Source of the DNA: a virus
Direction: 5' to 3' (one strand)
Length of the DNA: 21,886 nucleotides
IMG/VR virus record: IMGVR_UViG_3300043466_000226
Location: 1 to 21,886 of that record
Part shown: positions 14,102 through 21,443 of the stretch, piece by piece
Layout of the letters: every line of letters begins with the position of its first letter
Position numbering within the stretch: position 1 is the first letter of the stretch
Program-made: the position numbers and the translations under genes
The notes under the pieces: model-generated
The model's input: the letters and a program-made list of their open reading frames with translations, nothing else
Database searches by the model: none
Told to the model about the DNA's origin: nothing

Positions 14102-15289
14102 TTAGTCCATTGTTTTAGTATACTTCTGCCCGTTCCTCTTCACCTCCAAAGTCGGGTCAAGTTTAACCATCCTGTCAACTATAACTTGGCAGTATTTAGG
14201 GTCAAGTTCCATCCCGTAGCACTTGCGTTTAAGTTGATGACTTGCCACCATAGTTGAACCGCTACCGAGGAAAAAGTCAATTACTAAACTATTTTCATTT
14301 GAACTTATTTGCATTTCATTTGCAATCAATTCAATTGGTTTCATTGTTGGATGCAATCCAGTTTCTCTTCCAAATTCTAAACACCTTGAATAGTTTACAT
14401 TTTGTAATCCATAATTCCAAATTGATGATTTTCTAAACAATAACAAATACTCAATATCGGGTCTATGTGCTGAATTAATTGGTATTGCATTCGGCTTTTT
14501 CCAAATTAAAACATTGAATGAATAATTTGCATCTTTTGCCCATGTTAAATAATCGGGTAACAATTCATTATTGCAAAAAATATAGGCATTCATTTTTTTT
14601 TCAAATACCAGTGGCAAAACTTGCAAAAATTCAGTTGGATTAAATTCTGCAATAAATTCAATATCTTTCCCTTGCTTTCTTAATGCCTTGCCAATATTTC
14701 CATTTTCTCCTCCTTCTGTTTCTATTTTATAAGGAGGGTCAGTAAATACCATGTCTGCCTTCTGTCCATTCATCAACTTTTCTACTTGGTCGCTATCTGT
14801 TGAATCACCACAGAGTAAACGATGCTCACCTATCTCAAACAAATCCCCAAGAACGATATCGGTTTCAATTCCCCCATCAGGTACATTAAAGTCATCCTCT
14901 TCTGCTTCAAGCACCTCAGGTTTAAAATCGGGTATATCTAACCCCCAATCTGTCAATTGTTCTGCATCCCAATTATTCGCAAGGTCTTCCCAATCCCATT
15001 CGCCGAACCCAACATTATCTTTTATGATAAACTGCTTCTGTTGGTCTTCAGTTAAGTCCTCTGCTTTGATTATTGCTACTTCTTTAAGTCCTGCTTCCTT
15101 ACACGCCCTCAGTCGCATATTCCCACCGAGGACTACCATATCCGCATTGACTACTATTGGGCGAATGTTGAGCATCTCAGGGAACTCCTTAATTGACTTG
15201 ACTAACTTTTGGAACTTGTCATCCTTGATTATTCTTGGATTGTTCGGGTTAGACTTTACCTCGCTGATTTTAACTGTGATTGGATTCAT
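14102..15289 (-). CDS. ParB-like domain fused to DNA adenine/cytosine-N4 methyltransferase, 395 aa
   Basis: The N-terminal domain (1-115) is ParB/Spo0J-like (SNPNNPRIIKDD...RPIVVNADMVVLGGNMRLRACKEAGL). The methyltransferase has the catalytic DPPY motif at 184-187, HPTMKP at 313-318, and the SAM-binding FLGSGST at 340-346 with MELDPKYC after it. Motif IV before motif I is the beta-class order. It should methylate an amino group of A or C in a specific DNA site, protecting phage DNA or marking it. The part between DPPY and FLGSGST (about 14281-14700) is about 28% GC, against about 40-45% in flanking sequence I counted. This suggests exchange of the target-recognition region. The start overlaps the upstream stop as TAATG. 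Confidence 0.88.
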   Translation of the reverse strand: MNPITVKISEVKSNPNNPRIIKDDKFQKLVKSIKEFPEMLNIRPIVVNADMVVLGGNMRLRACKEAGLKEVAIIKAEDLTEDQQKQFIIKDNVGFGEWDWEDLANNWDAEQLTDWGLDIPDFKPEVLEAEEDDFNVPDGGIETDIVLGDLFEIGEHRLLCGDSTDSDQVEKLMNGQKADMVFTDPPYKIETEGGENGNIGKALRKQGKDIEFIAEFNPTEFLQVLPLVFEKKMNAYIFCNNELLPDYLTWAKDANYSFNVLIWKKPNAIPINSAHRPDIEYLLLFRKSSIWNYGLQNVNYSRCLEFGRETGLHPTMKPIELIANEMQISSNENSLVIDFFLGSGSTMVASHQLKRKCYGMELDPKYCQVIVDRMVKLDPTLEVKRNGQKYTKTMD

Positions 15290-15960
15290 TATTTTAGTTT
15301 AGTTAATACTCTGTTATGTACCAGGTTCAGTTCGTGCTTCCATTGTTCTGTCTGCCCTTCTCTTGGCAGGAATTGGTCTACTGCGTTTGATACAGATTGA
15401 ATCCCTGCAAAGTAACCCCACGGCATTGGTATTGCATTATTGCAGTCATCAATTACCAGTGTTCCCCCTACCTTTAGGATTGGCAAGTAGTTCTTAAGGT
15501 CAGACATTACTACCTCATAAGTATGTCCTCCATCTATGTAAAGCACATCGGGTGGGTTCTGAGATGCTAACTTGACCGCATTTGGATTGGTAGAATCTAA
15601 TCGGATTAACTCATAGTCTGCCGTAATATCAAACTCATCGTGTAGTCTTATAATGTCTGCTTCGTAGTCTGATTCCCAATGACCATCAGAGGTATCAAGT
15701 GGTGTGATTCCTATTCGCCTAACCTTTTTGCCGTGTCTTTCTGCAAGTAGAGCAACAAGTCCAAGAATCTGTCCTCTAAAAACCCCTATCTCCATAAAGG
15801 TGAACTCATTAGGCATCTTCTTTACAATCTCATTCCACATCCAAAGAAAACACCTTTCACCGAATCCGAATGCGTTTGTTTCAATCCAGTCCCTATACTC
15901 TTTTAGTTCTTGGTCTGCATTTACCTTGTCTGTATATTCTTTAACTATCCATTCCATCAT
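15289..15960 (-). CDS. Class I SAM-dependent methyltransferase (Methyltransf_24-like), 223 aa
   Basis: The SAM-binding motif is FMEIGVFRGQ (55-64). DVLYIDGGHTYEVVMSDLKNYLPILKVGGTLVIDD (138-172) is the classic signature of the Methyltransf_24/TylF-like O-methyltransferases, with acidic residues that bind metal or substrate. These enzymes methylate hydroxyl groups on sugars or small molecules. Directly following three glycosyltransferases, the likely substrate is a glycan, which is inferred. The start could be either of two adjacent ATGs (15960 or 15957); the first overlaps the upstream stop as ATGA. No signal peptide is seen, so it is cytoplasmic. Confidence 0.8.
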   Translation of the reverse strand: MMEWIVKEYTDKVNADQELKEYRDWIETNAFGFGERCFLWMWNEIVKKMPNEFTFMEIGVFRGQILGLVALLAERHGKKVRRIGITPLDTSDGHWESDYEADIIRLHDEFDITADYELIRLDSTNPNAVKLASQNPPDVLYIDGGHTYEVVMSDLKNYLPILKVGGTLVIDDCNNAIPMPWGYFAGIQSVSNAVDQFLPREGQTEQWKHELNLVHNRVLTKLK

Positions 15961-16577
15961 AATAAATAAAATTTACTCATATCAGTTTTGCCGTTCCCGT
16001 GAATGAACATAGGGAAGGTATGGGTCTTATTGTTATATAATCGGTTATAGGTTAAAGTAAAGTCACCTTCTACCTCAAAGGCAACGGATTGGAAGATATT
16101 GCAATAGTCAAGTCCTATCTTGTCGGGCATTGCAAGGAAGCGGTCCGTGTACCAACGTTGGTCATCATCTTCATATCTCGGGGGATTGCTATGGTAAACA
16201 TCAAGGAAGTCCTTTTTGTTTCCGTAAATCTGCCCACTGTTAAGAAACTTCCACTCATGGTTTACCACTGGAAACATTCCCATCTTATGAGTATCAGGAT
16301 AGCATCCTTTCTCAGATGATACTATCATAGGGAAGTCCTTCTTTTTAAACTTGAACTCTTGAGGACTTGCGATGCAGTAATTATCGTAAGCATCAAGGTA
16401 GATGAACTCATCCGTATCTGTTGCACATAGGTACTCATAAAGTCCTATAATCTTTGTCCCGAACCCTTGCCACTCTTTTACGATTGGGTGATATGACCAT
16501 CCGTGTTGCTTGAGGGATTCCTCTAACTTTAACCACCCTGGGTGATTAGGATTATCTAAGGATACTATTACTTTCAT
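15957..16577 (-). CDS. PLOD-like glycosyltransferase, 206 aa
   Basis: This looks like the glycosyltransferase domain of PLOD (procollagen lysyl hydroxylase/glycosyltransferase) proteins, as found in giant viruses and some bacteria. It has EFIYLDAYDNYC with a DxxD metal site (62-65), a KFLNSGQIYGNKKDF loop (110-124), YEDDDQRWYTDRFL (135-148) and FIHGNGKTD (191-199). The family moves glucose or galactose from UDP-sugars to an acceptor. It is the last of three glycosyltransferases, linked upstream by ATGA to the GT2 enzyme and downstream by ATGA to the methyltransferase, so these probably act on one glycan. The acceptor is unknown. Confidence 0.78.
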   Translation of the reverse strand: MKVIVSLDNPNHPGWLKLEESLKQHGWSYHPIVKEWQGFGTKIIGLYEYLCATDTDEFIYLDAYDNYCIASPQEFKFKKKDFPMIVSSEKGCYPDTHKMGMFPVVNHEWKFLNSGQIYGNKKDFLDVYHSNPPRYEDDDQRWYTDRFLAMPDKIGLDYCNIFQSVAFEVEGDFTLTYNRLYNNKTHTFPMFIHGNGKTDMSKFYLL

Positions 16578-17356
16578 TGAAAAGGATTATAGTAGATTGG
16601 TCTTGTGCCGTGATAGTATTCATGGGTCATCTTGATTACTTGCTGAGTAACCTCTGCACTATGCTTCTCCTTCCACGTTTGGTATTCCGTTTCCCCTTTG
16701 TCTATGTGTTCAATCTCAATATGAGGTAGAAACACATTCCACATCCCTGCAACTGTTGACCTATGAGAAGCAAGGACATCATCGTAACCATAGAGATTAG
16801 GTTGGCAAAGATACCCTATTTTGTCAAGCAAAGCGGATGAGTACATTTGGCAAGTACCGATTATGTGATGGCACTTCTCAACTATAATCCAACGCTGACC
16901 TGCGAAGTGTGGTAACATAATTAATTCGCTCCTCCAATCAGGTAATGCGTGGTTCGGTTCTTCCCAACAATCTTTTCTCTTTAGACCTACAATACCAATC
17001 TTAGGTTCTCTCTCAATTGCCTCTACCATTTCTTTCACCCAATCAACATTGTCTATAATTACATCGTTGTCCATCTTGATACAATGCTGACCAGGTTTAC
17101 GATGCTTCCAAGCAAGGTTAACCGCTTCTGCCGTTCCTATATTCTCTTCATTGGTTATGACATTTACAAAACCATCTGCTGCATATTCTTTTATAATATC
17201 CTTTGTTGTTTGGCAAGAGTTATTATCTATAATCCAAAACTCATGGTCATAAAAGATATGCTGAAAATGTAATTCATTTAAGACCTTTTCGGTTAGTTCT
17301 GACCTTTTGTTTTCTTCGGTGTCATGCACTGCCATTGCGATAAGTACCTTGTCCAT
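16574..17356 (-). CDS. GT2-family glycosyltransferase, 260 aa
   Basis: The GT-A fold is shown by MDKVLIAMAVHD at the start and FWIIDNNSCQTTKDII (40-55). NEENIGTAEAVNLAWKH (69-85) follows, then the DxD motif in IKMDNDV (93-99), which binds the nucleotide-sugar and metal. Later GYDDVLASHR (~190-200) is a likely acceptor/catalytic-base region. It transfers a sugar from a nucleotide donor in the cytoplasm, as there are no transmembrane segments. It begins with a TAATG overlap with the 80-aa gene and ends with an ATGA overlap with the PLOD-like enzyme. A stand-alone GT2 in a phage usually modifies virion protein, DNA or host surface glycan; which one cannot be told here. Confidence 0.85.
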   Translation of the reverse strand: MDKVLIAMAVHDTEENKRSELTEKVLNELHFQHIFYDHEFWIIDNNSCQTTKDIIKEYAADGFVNVITNEENIGTAEAVNLAWKHRKPGQHCIKMDNDVIIDNVDWVKEMVEAIEREPKIGIVGLKRKDCWEEPNHALPDWRSELIMLPHFAGQRWIIVEKCHHIIGTCQMYSSALLDKIGYLCQPNLYGYDDVLASHRSTVAGMWNVFLPHIEIEHIDKGETEYQTWKEKHSAEVTQQVIKMTHEYYHGTRPIYYNPFQ

Positions 17357-17598
17357 TAGTATATAAGTTTATTCATGTTTATGTTATGCTCACCAAGTAT
17401 CTCACCGAATTCCTCATAAACCATAAAGATTGCATCATCTACATCAAGACCTTTATCAAGTGCCTTCTCTGTTAGTCTTTTCCTTGTATTGTGTATGAAA
17501 TCAAATACCGCAGTACATAGGTCATAAGACTGCACACATCTCAGATGCTCTATCTTATCATCAGGGTCATTAAGGTCAAATGTCAATTGTGCCTTCAT
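17356..17598 (-). CDS. Small conserved phage protein, 80 aa, unknown
   Basis: This encodes 80 residues, acidic and largely helical: LNDPDDKIEHLRCVQSYDLCTAVFDFIHNTRKRLTE, then a second helix region ending GEILGEHNINMNKLIY. I recall similar short proteins (DPDD...C...ALxxWxxxxNTRK...LxEHxIxL) in many Bacteroidota phages, but no function is known to me. It sits between two glycosyltransferase genes, with a TAATG overlap to the next. It may be a small partner or regulator. Confidence 0.65.
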   Translation of the reverse strand: MKAQLTFDLNDPDDKIEHLRCVQSYDLCTAVFDFIHNTRKRLTEKALDKGLDVDDAIFMVYEEFGEILGEHNINMNKLIY

Positions 17599-17610
17599 TT
17601 AAGTTATGTT

Positions 17611-18615
17611 TTATATAAGTGATTCAAAAACCTGCTTTCTTGACTTATTTACATTGATTAGATTAAAGTTCTCCCTGCACCATTCACCATTTGCAATGCC
17701 CATCTCCTTTCTATAAATAGCATCTTTAACAACTTTTTTAATATTTGTAAACCAATCTGATTGATTGTTTACTGGGATGATATGCTTACAATCTGAGTAA
17801 GGTTTCACATTGGAACAAATTACAGGTGCATTCTTAGTTGCTGCCTCAAGGACCTTGAGATTAGACTTCATTGAGTTGAACTTTGAATCTACCAAAGGAA
17901 CAAGACAAGCATCTGCTTCATTATAAAAGTTCATGTATTGGTCCACTGGTAACGCACTGCGTATGTACCCATCTACTTTGAACCCACAAAGGTAATCATT
18001 AATCATTCTGCCCCAAGGTTCTGCTACTTGCTTGTCCTCTGAGTAACCGCAAAGGATAAAGGTTGAGTTATTCTTTACCATTGAATCTCCTGCCACCCTC
18101 TTCATTGGGTTTTTAAGTATGGCAATATCCTTCTCGTGTGTTACTGAACCTGCGTAAACAAACCGCACCTTGTCAGATTCAGTCTTGTAGTCTGTGAACT
18201 GGTCCTCCCCATAAGGTAAGGCATTAGGTATTACTATCCAATTCGGATTAAGTTCATCCACATAAACTGCCAAATCATTGTTAGAGCAAGTTACTATATC
18301 TGCTACCTTGATATGGTCAATGACTTTTTGCGTAGGATATTTGCCGTAAAGGATATGCCACGGGTCAAGATGCCAAAAGTCATCTATATCAACTACTAAC
18401 TTAAATCCGTACTTCTCCCTTAACCTTACAACCTCATCAACCTCCATCCCTGCTATGTAACGATTGATAAAAAGTATGTCATATCCTTTCTCAAGTTCTT
18501 CCTCGGTAAGTACATCTGTCATCATTGCATACTCCTTTGGCAAGTAGATTAACGGATTAAATAACCTATGGAATGATACCCCTGAGTTTCTTTGACCGAC
18601 TGTGATGATTCTCAT
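17611..18615 (-). CDS. GT-B glycosyltransferase (GT4-like), 334 aa
   Basis: The N-terminal domain begins MRIITVGQRNSGVSFHRLFNPL (substrate-binding loop) and contains GFKLVVDIDDFWHLDP (70-85), seen in GT4-like phage and bacterial enzymes. The C-terminal nucleotide-sugar domain has RFVYAGSVTHEKDI (151-164), a TFILCGYSED strand and NEADACLVPLVDSKFNSMKSNLKVLEAATKNAPVICSNV, matching the acidic-and-loop region of GT-B enzymes. It likely uses a nucleotide-sugar to extend a glycan. It is the first sugar-transfer gene of the cassette and overlaps the upstream small gene by ATGA. Donor and acceptor cannot be read from sequence. Confidence 0.83.
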   Translation of the reverse strand: MRIITVGQRNSGVSFHRLFNPLIYLPKEYAMMTDVLTEEELEKGYDILFINRYIAGMEVDEVVRLREKYGFKLVVDIDDFWHLDPWHILYGKYPTQKVIDHIKVADIVTCSNNDLAVYVDELNPNWIVIPNALPYGEDQFTDYKTESDKVRFVYAGSVTHEKDIAILKNPMKRVAGDSMVKNNSTFILCGYSEDKQVAEPWGRMINDYLCGFKVDGYIRSALPVDQYMNFYNEADACLVPLVDSKFNSMKSNLKVLEAATKNAPVICSNVKPYSDCKHIIPVNNQSDWFTNIKKVVKDAIYRKEMGIANGEWCRENFNLINVNKSRKQVFESLI

Positions 18616-18920
18616 TGCTTATTTTTAAATGGTCTACCTTTCTTCTTTGGTGTTTGTTCTTGTACAGATTCTTGTACCAATTCTGCATCAAGGACCTTCT
18701 TCGCTTGGTATTCATCCCAAAAGATAATCAGTCGCTTCATCATGCTACTGACACATGAACTGCACCAACTTGTCAGAATAAAACCACCATCAAGGTATCT
18801 CCTGTAAATCTGCTCGTACCCAACAAGAATATGCAAGGGAAGGTTCTTCATAAACCCAATCTTTACGCATTCAAAGTTGTAAATGTTTTCTTCTATAAAT
18901 TGCTCATCCTCTTGTGTCAT
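18612..18920 (-). CDS. Small conserved phage protein, 102 aa, unknown
   Basis: This encodes 102 residues. The core LPLHILVGYEQIYRRYLDGGFILTSWCSSCVSSMMKRLIIFWDEY (~27-71) has a CSSC pair that could bind metal. The C-terminus is a basic tail ending KKKGRPFKNKQ. The GRPxK motif is AT-hook-like and could contact DNA. I recall related short proteins in Bacteroidota phage genomes, but no function. It lies between the membrane protein and the glycosyltransferase cassette. Confidence 0.62.
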   Translation of the reverse strand: MTQEDEQFIEENIYNFECVKIGFMKNLPLHILVGYEQIYRRYLDGGFILTSWCSSCVSSMMKRLIIFWDEYQAKKVLDAELVQESVQEQTPKKKGRPFKNKQ

Positions 18921-18924
18921 GTGA

Positions 18925-19176
18925 TTATTTTTTAAAAAATATGTTATTTAAAAGATTTCGGAATAGTGGAGCAGATACCCCTGCAACGAATGCCACCAAC
19001 GTGCAATTCAAGACCATTACAGGCACGAAGTATAAAATGATGGCAACATATACACTGAGGCAAAGATTGCAGTTAAAAGGCTTAAAATTGAGTTTCCACT
19101 TCTCAGGAAGTCTTGCCATCTCAATAAAGTAAAAGACAAAGAAAAGGGATGCGATAACGATTTTAATCAAGTGCAT
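18925..19176 (-). CDS. Small membrane protein, 83 aa (holin-like by size only)
   Basis: A hydrophobic segment spans ~3-20 (LIKIVIASLFFVFYFIEMA), and one or two more span ~41-67 (SVYVAIILYFVPVMVLNCTLVAFVAGV). Between them is a conserved-looking KPFNCNLCLSVYV motif, and the end is basic (FFKK). This is a small integral membrane protein. Holin is possible from size and topology, but no endolysin is seen nearby, so I do not assign it. It overlaps the sigma-like gene by 14 nt. Confidence 0.65.
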   Translation of the reverse strand: MHLIKIVIASLFFVFYFIEMARLPEKWKLNFKPFNCNLCLSVYVAIILYFVPVMVLNCTLVAFVAGVSAPLFRNLLNNIFFKK

Positions 19177-19678
19177 AATTTTTAATTTTATATTTTAGTA
19201 AAGTGCGACTTTTTTTAATGGTCTTCATAAGGGACCTATATGGAATACCAGTGTCCCGTGAAAGACTCATTATGTTCTGTCCATTCTCGGAATAAAGTCT
19301 AAGTATCTCAAGTTCATACCAATGCAGAATCTTTAGACTATTATTTAATTTGACAGTTATCTCATCGGTTTGAATAGTATCGCTTACATCAGGTGCATCA
19401 TGCTTCTCGGTCCATTCCGTAAATACCCTCCTAAACTTATTGAAGAAGGTTGACCTATCAGACTTAATCATTGAGAGCATTGTGCGGACAAGGTAGAACT
19501 TTAAGAATCCACCAGTGTGCATTGACATAAACTTTACCTCATCCATCTCACAAAGTACCATAAACATTTCCTGCCTCAAGTCATCCTGCAACTCAAAAGG
19601 TTGCATCTTCTTGATGGCATTGTCTATATCCTTATCGGTGTATAGACCTGCTATGATATCGTTCTTTGTCAGACCCAT
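19163..19678 (-). CDS. Sigma-factor-like regulator, 171 aa
   Basis: Residues ~30-75 resemble sigma region 2 (LQDDLRQEMFMVLCEM...FYLVRTMLSMIKSD). Residues ~115-163 resemble region 4 with a helix-turn-helix (LEILRLYSENGQNIMSLSRDTGIPYRSLMKTIKKSRTLLKYKI). The layout is that of a small ECF-like sigma or phage sigma-like factor. It could direct host RNA polymerase to phage promoters that lack the host TAnnTTTG motif, which would explain why the virion operon has no host-type promoter in front of it (inferred). It overlaps neighbours at both ends. Confidence 0.72.
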   Translation of the reverse strand: MGLTKNDIIAGLYTDKDIDNAIKKMQPFELQDDLRQEMFMVLCEMDEVKFMSMHTGGFLKFYLVRTMLSMIKSDRSTFFNKFRRVFTEWTEKHDAPDVSDTIQTDEITVKLNNSLKILHWYELEILRLYSENGQNIMSLSRDTGIPYRSLMKTIKKSRTLLKYKIKNYALD

Positions 19679-19974
19679 TCGTTAAGTTCAGGGATGCCTT
19701 TGTTATCTGTTGCAAGGTAACACAATGCCCCAGAATTTTTTGCTCTATTGAGAAAAACTATCTGATAATCACTAAGTTTATCCTTAATTGTCTTTACCTC
19801 ACAATATACTGCCTTGCCCGTTGACTTGCAGAATCCAGTAATATCTGCCACACCACGTTCGCCAATAAACTTCCTTCCAGGTACAGACAGATTATTGTTT
19901 CGCCACACATAGTACCCTTTTGATTCCAATTTCATTAATGCAAACTTTGTTATTAATGCTACTGTAAGGTCCAT
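19669..19974 (-). CDS. VRR-NUC / PD-(D/E)XK nuclease, 101 aa
   Basis: This is a minimal single-domain nuclease. It has a GERGVADITGF strand (38-48, candidate Asp44) followed by GKAVYCEVKTIKDKLSDYQIVFLNRAKNSGALCYLA. There, Glu59 and Lys61 complete the E-x-K motif and SDYQ supplies the late Gln. VRR-NUC proteins are often structure-specific nucleases, such as junction or flap resolvases, next to phage replication genes. It starts at a TAATG overlap with the replication-module gene and ends overlapping the sigma-like gene. Confidence 0.82.
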   Translation of the reverse strand: MDLTVALITKFALMKLESKGYYVWRNNNLSVPGRKFIGERGVADITGFCKSTGKAVYCEVKTIKDKLSDYQIVFLNRAKNSGALCYLATDNKGIPELNEWV

Positions 19975-20735
19975 TATTTATTGTTTAAAAGTTTGTCAAA
20001 GTATTGTGCAACCGCCATCCGATAGCACTGATGCTCCATGTAGTCATCATCCTTTAATTTGTTTTTTATGTCAATTTTTTCCTGCCTTGAACCTTGAAAC
20101 ATTCTATCATTCATTGCCTTTATTACCTTGTCATAGGTATCCTCAACCTCTACAATGATTTTGCCTCTCTTGTGCAGGATGTGGAATACATCTATACCAA
20201 AGACAATGTTATCCCATTGCTTGAATTTAGAGTAGCAATCAAACGCAGTTTCTATCTTTTCATCATCAGATATGTACCTTGGTTGCCATTTAGACTCTTG
20301 CTCAACTGGTTTAATCTCATTCAGTTTCTGCATCCCATACCTTGCGAATGCTCTAAGTAACCTGTGCAGGTATAGCATTGAGAAGTTTTGATAAGTTTCT
20401 GCTTCTATGTCAAGTTTCCCCTTTGCTGCTAAGTCAAAAGCAAGGGAGATTTCCCCTATCTTGATGTTTGGGTATTCCTCCATAATTGACTTATACATCA
20501 TTAACAAGTCTGCATTGTTTGGCATTTTATCACCTTTAACACCAAGTTTCTGCATACCATTCATAAGTTCATCAACTACTAACCCACTGCTTAAATTCTT
20601 TATAGGTTCACTGGTCCTTGATAATTTAAACTTCTCAAGGTCTAATGCCTCGGAGGAAGTCAATTTTGTCTGTGTACTGACGGAGTTCTGCTCTGCGTTC
20701 TGCATAGATGTCAGAACTTGATTTAGTGGTAACAT
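19974..20735 (-). CDS. Replication-module protein of unknown function, 253 aa
   Basis: This encodes 253 residues. The N-terminus (to ~60) is polar and low in structure. Residues ~70-140 form a helical core (PNNADLLMMYKSIMEEYPNIKIGEISLAFDLAAKGKLDIEAETYQNFSMLYLHRLLRAFARY) that I associate with phage replication-accessory proteins next to initiators. The C-terminal part is helical and charged. Helicase loader or primosome helper is a guess from position. The ATG at 20735 makes a 101-nt overlap with the initiator in another frame; an ATG at 20705 would shorten it to 71 nt, and a later start (Met59, about 20561) would remove it. Confidence 0.65.
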   Translation of the reverse strand: MLPLNQVLTSMQNAEQNSVSTQTKLTSSEALDLEKFKLSRTSEPIKNLSSGLVVDELMNGMQKLGVKGDKMPNNADLLMMYKSIMEEYPNIKIGEISLAFDLAAKGKLDIEAETYQNFSMLYLHRLLRAFARYGMQKLNEIKPVEQESKWQPRYISDDEKIETAFDCYSKFKQWDNIVFGIDVFHILHKRGKIIVEVEDTYDKVIKAMNDRMFQGSRQEKIDIKNKLKDDDYMEHQCYRMAVAQYFDKLLNNK

Positions 20736-21336
20736 TTTTATTAAATTTTTTATCGTTTCTAATCCAGTTTCTAATTGCTGATTTGTAATCTTTCATTTTG
20801 TTTTTCCCTACCATCCATCCGTTGGATGTATAGAAGTCAAAGAATGATTCTGCAAGTTCAAGTCTTTCCTTTTCAGCAAAGTAATCCTCAACCATTTCCA
20901 TCGTAGGTATAATACTATTATTCTTTATATTAATATTACTATTAACCTTTATATTATCTTTTCGGTTTTCAATGGGAGGTATAATGGTTTTCAATGGGAG
21001 GGTATCATTATTTCCCATCATAGGTATATCGGTTTCCAATGGGAGGTGTTTATCTAAGATTAGAACTAAAACCCTTTGCTCAACTTGTTTTTTATCATTT
21101 CTGTAAATAATCCTACCAAAGTAACCTTTCTTTTCAAGGTCTGAAACTAATTGACTGACAGTAATTTTACTGATATTTAAGCATTCTGCAAGGTAGTCAT
21201 TTGATGCAAAGCAGTAACCTTTTAGGTTGGATAGACTTGATACTAACCCGATTAATAGTTTTTGTGTACTATTAATGTCCTTGCTCATTAAGTACCTGCA
21301 AGGTATAACTGCCGCCCAGTTATGATTTTCTTTCAT
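20635..21336 (-). CDS. Replication initiator-like protein with helix-turn-helix, 233 aa
   Basis: A winged/helix-turn-helix region spans ~20-80 (DINSTQKLLIGLVSSL...SNDYLAECLNISKITVSQLVSDLEKKGYFGRI). The central linker (~98-145) is rich in Asn and Ile. The C-terminal region (~160-195, AESFFDFYTSNGWMVGKNKMKDYKSAIRNWIRND) resembles the DnaT/phage replication C-terminal module that contacts the helicase or loader. DNA coding the linker holds repeated TTTTCAATGGGAGGTAT-like units and a very AT-rich stretch, as in the lambda O gene. The likely role is origin binding. Transcription comes from upstream; a short RNA ending in a terminator lies directly in front of the start, its T-tract ending 5 bases before the ATG. 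Confidence 0.75.
   Translation of the reverse strand: MKENHNWAAVIPCRYLMSKDINSTQKLLIGLVSSLSNLKGYCFASNDYLAECLNISKITVSQLVSDLEKKGYFGRIIYRNDKKQVEQRVLVLILDKHLPLETDIPMMGNNDTLPLKTIIPPIENRKDNIKVNSNINIKNNSIIPTMEMVEDYFAEKERLELAESFFDFYTSNGWMVGKNKMKDYKSAIRNWIRNDKKFNKNVTTKSSSDIYAERRAELRQYTDKIDFLRGIRP
20893..21049. repeat. Iteron-like repeats and AT-rich stretch, candidate replication origin
   Basis: Plus-strand units GGTTTTCAATGGGAGGTAT (20964-20982), GGTTTTCAATGGGAGGGTAT (20986-21005) and GGTTTCCAATGGGAGGTGT (21031-21049), plus a related TTTCCCATCATAGGTATA (21011-21028), place the AGG core at 20977, 20999, 21022 and 21044, a spacing of 22-23 bp. A further related unit is TTTCCATCGTAGGTATA (20895-20911). 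Positions 20911-20962 are about 12% GC. The same DNA unit is read in two frames (LPLKT and PPIEN), so the repeat is conserved as DNA and not as protein. Confidence 0.62.
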
Positions 21337-21341
21337 AAAAT

Positions 21342-21383
21342 AAAAAAAGGGGATTCAGGTGTAGTGTGTTTACCCGATTCCCC
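21342..21383 (-). terminator. Rho-independent terminator ending short RNA 1
   Basis: On the minus strand GGGGAATCGGGT (21383-21372) pairs with ACCTGAATCCCC (21360-21349) over 12 positions with one A-A mismatch and one G-U pair, with an 11-nt loop, followed by seven Ts (21348-21342). It ends 5 bases before the initiator ATG, so it may attenuate that gene. Confidence 0.85.
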
Positions 21384-21438
21384 ATTCTTGTCTGTTCTTA
21401 CAAACAAGCATTTGCACACTACCTCAAATGCTTGTCTA
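21342..21438 (-). ncRNA. Candidate short RNA 1 with complementary hairpin loops
   Basis: A transcript of about 97 nt is predicted from the promoter at 21444-21451 to the terminator. Hairpin 1 is a perfect 11-bp stem, ACAAGCATTTG/CAAATGCTTGT (21435-21425 with 21414-21404), with a 10-nt loop. Hairpin 2 is the terminator. The loop of hairpin 1 contains GTAGTGTG (21422-21415) and the loop of hairpin 2 contains its exact complement CACACTAC (21368-21361), so an 8-bp kissing pair is possible. A 43-codon frame (21464-21333) also crosses this stretch; see rejected items. Confidence 0.6.
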
Positions 21439-21443
21439 CTTTG

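Noticed and set aside
14751-15302. 183-codon plus-strand frame, Ser-rich
   Set aside because: It is antisense to the ParB-like domain of the methyltransferase gene; the Ser richness comes from complementing Glu/Asp codons.
16806-16813. TATCTTTG promoter-like motif inside the GT2 gene (others at 5596-5603 and 12570-12577)
   Set aside because: Such a 6-fixed-base motif is expected several times by chance in an AT-rich window. These are inside genes, lack a spaced TTG and have no new unit after them.
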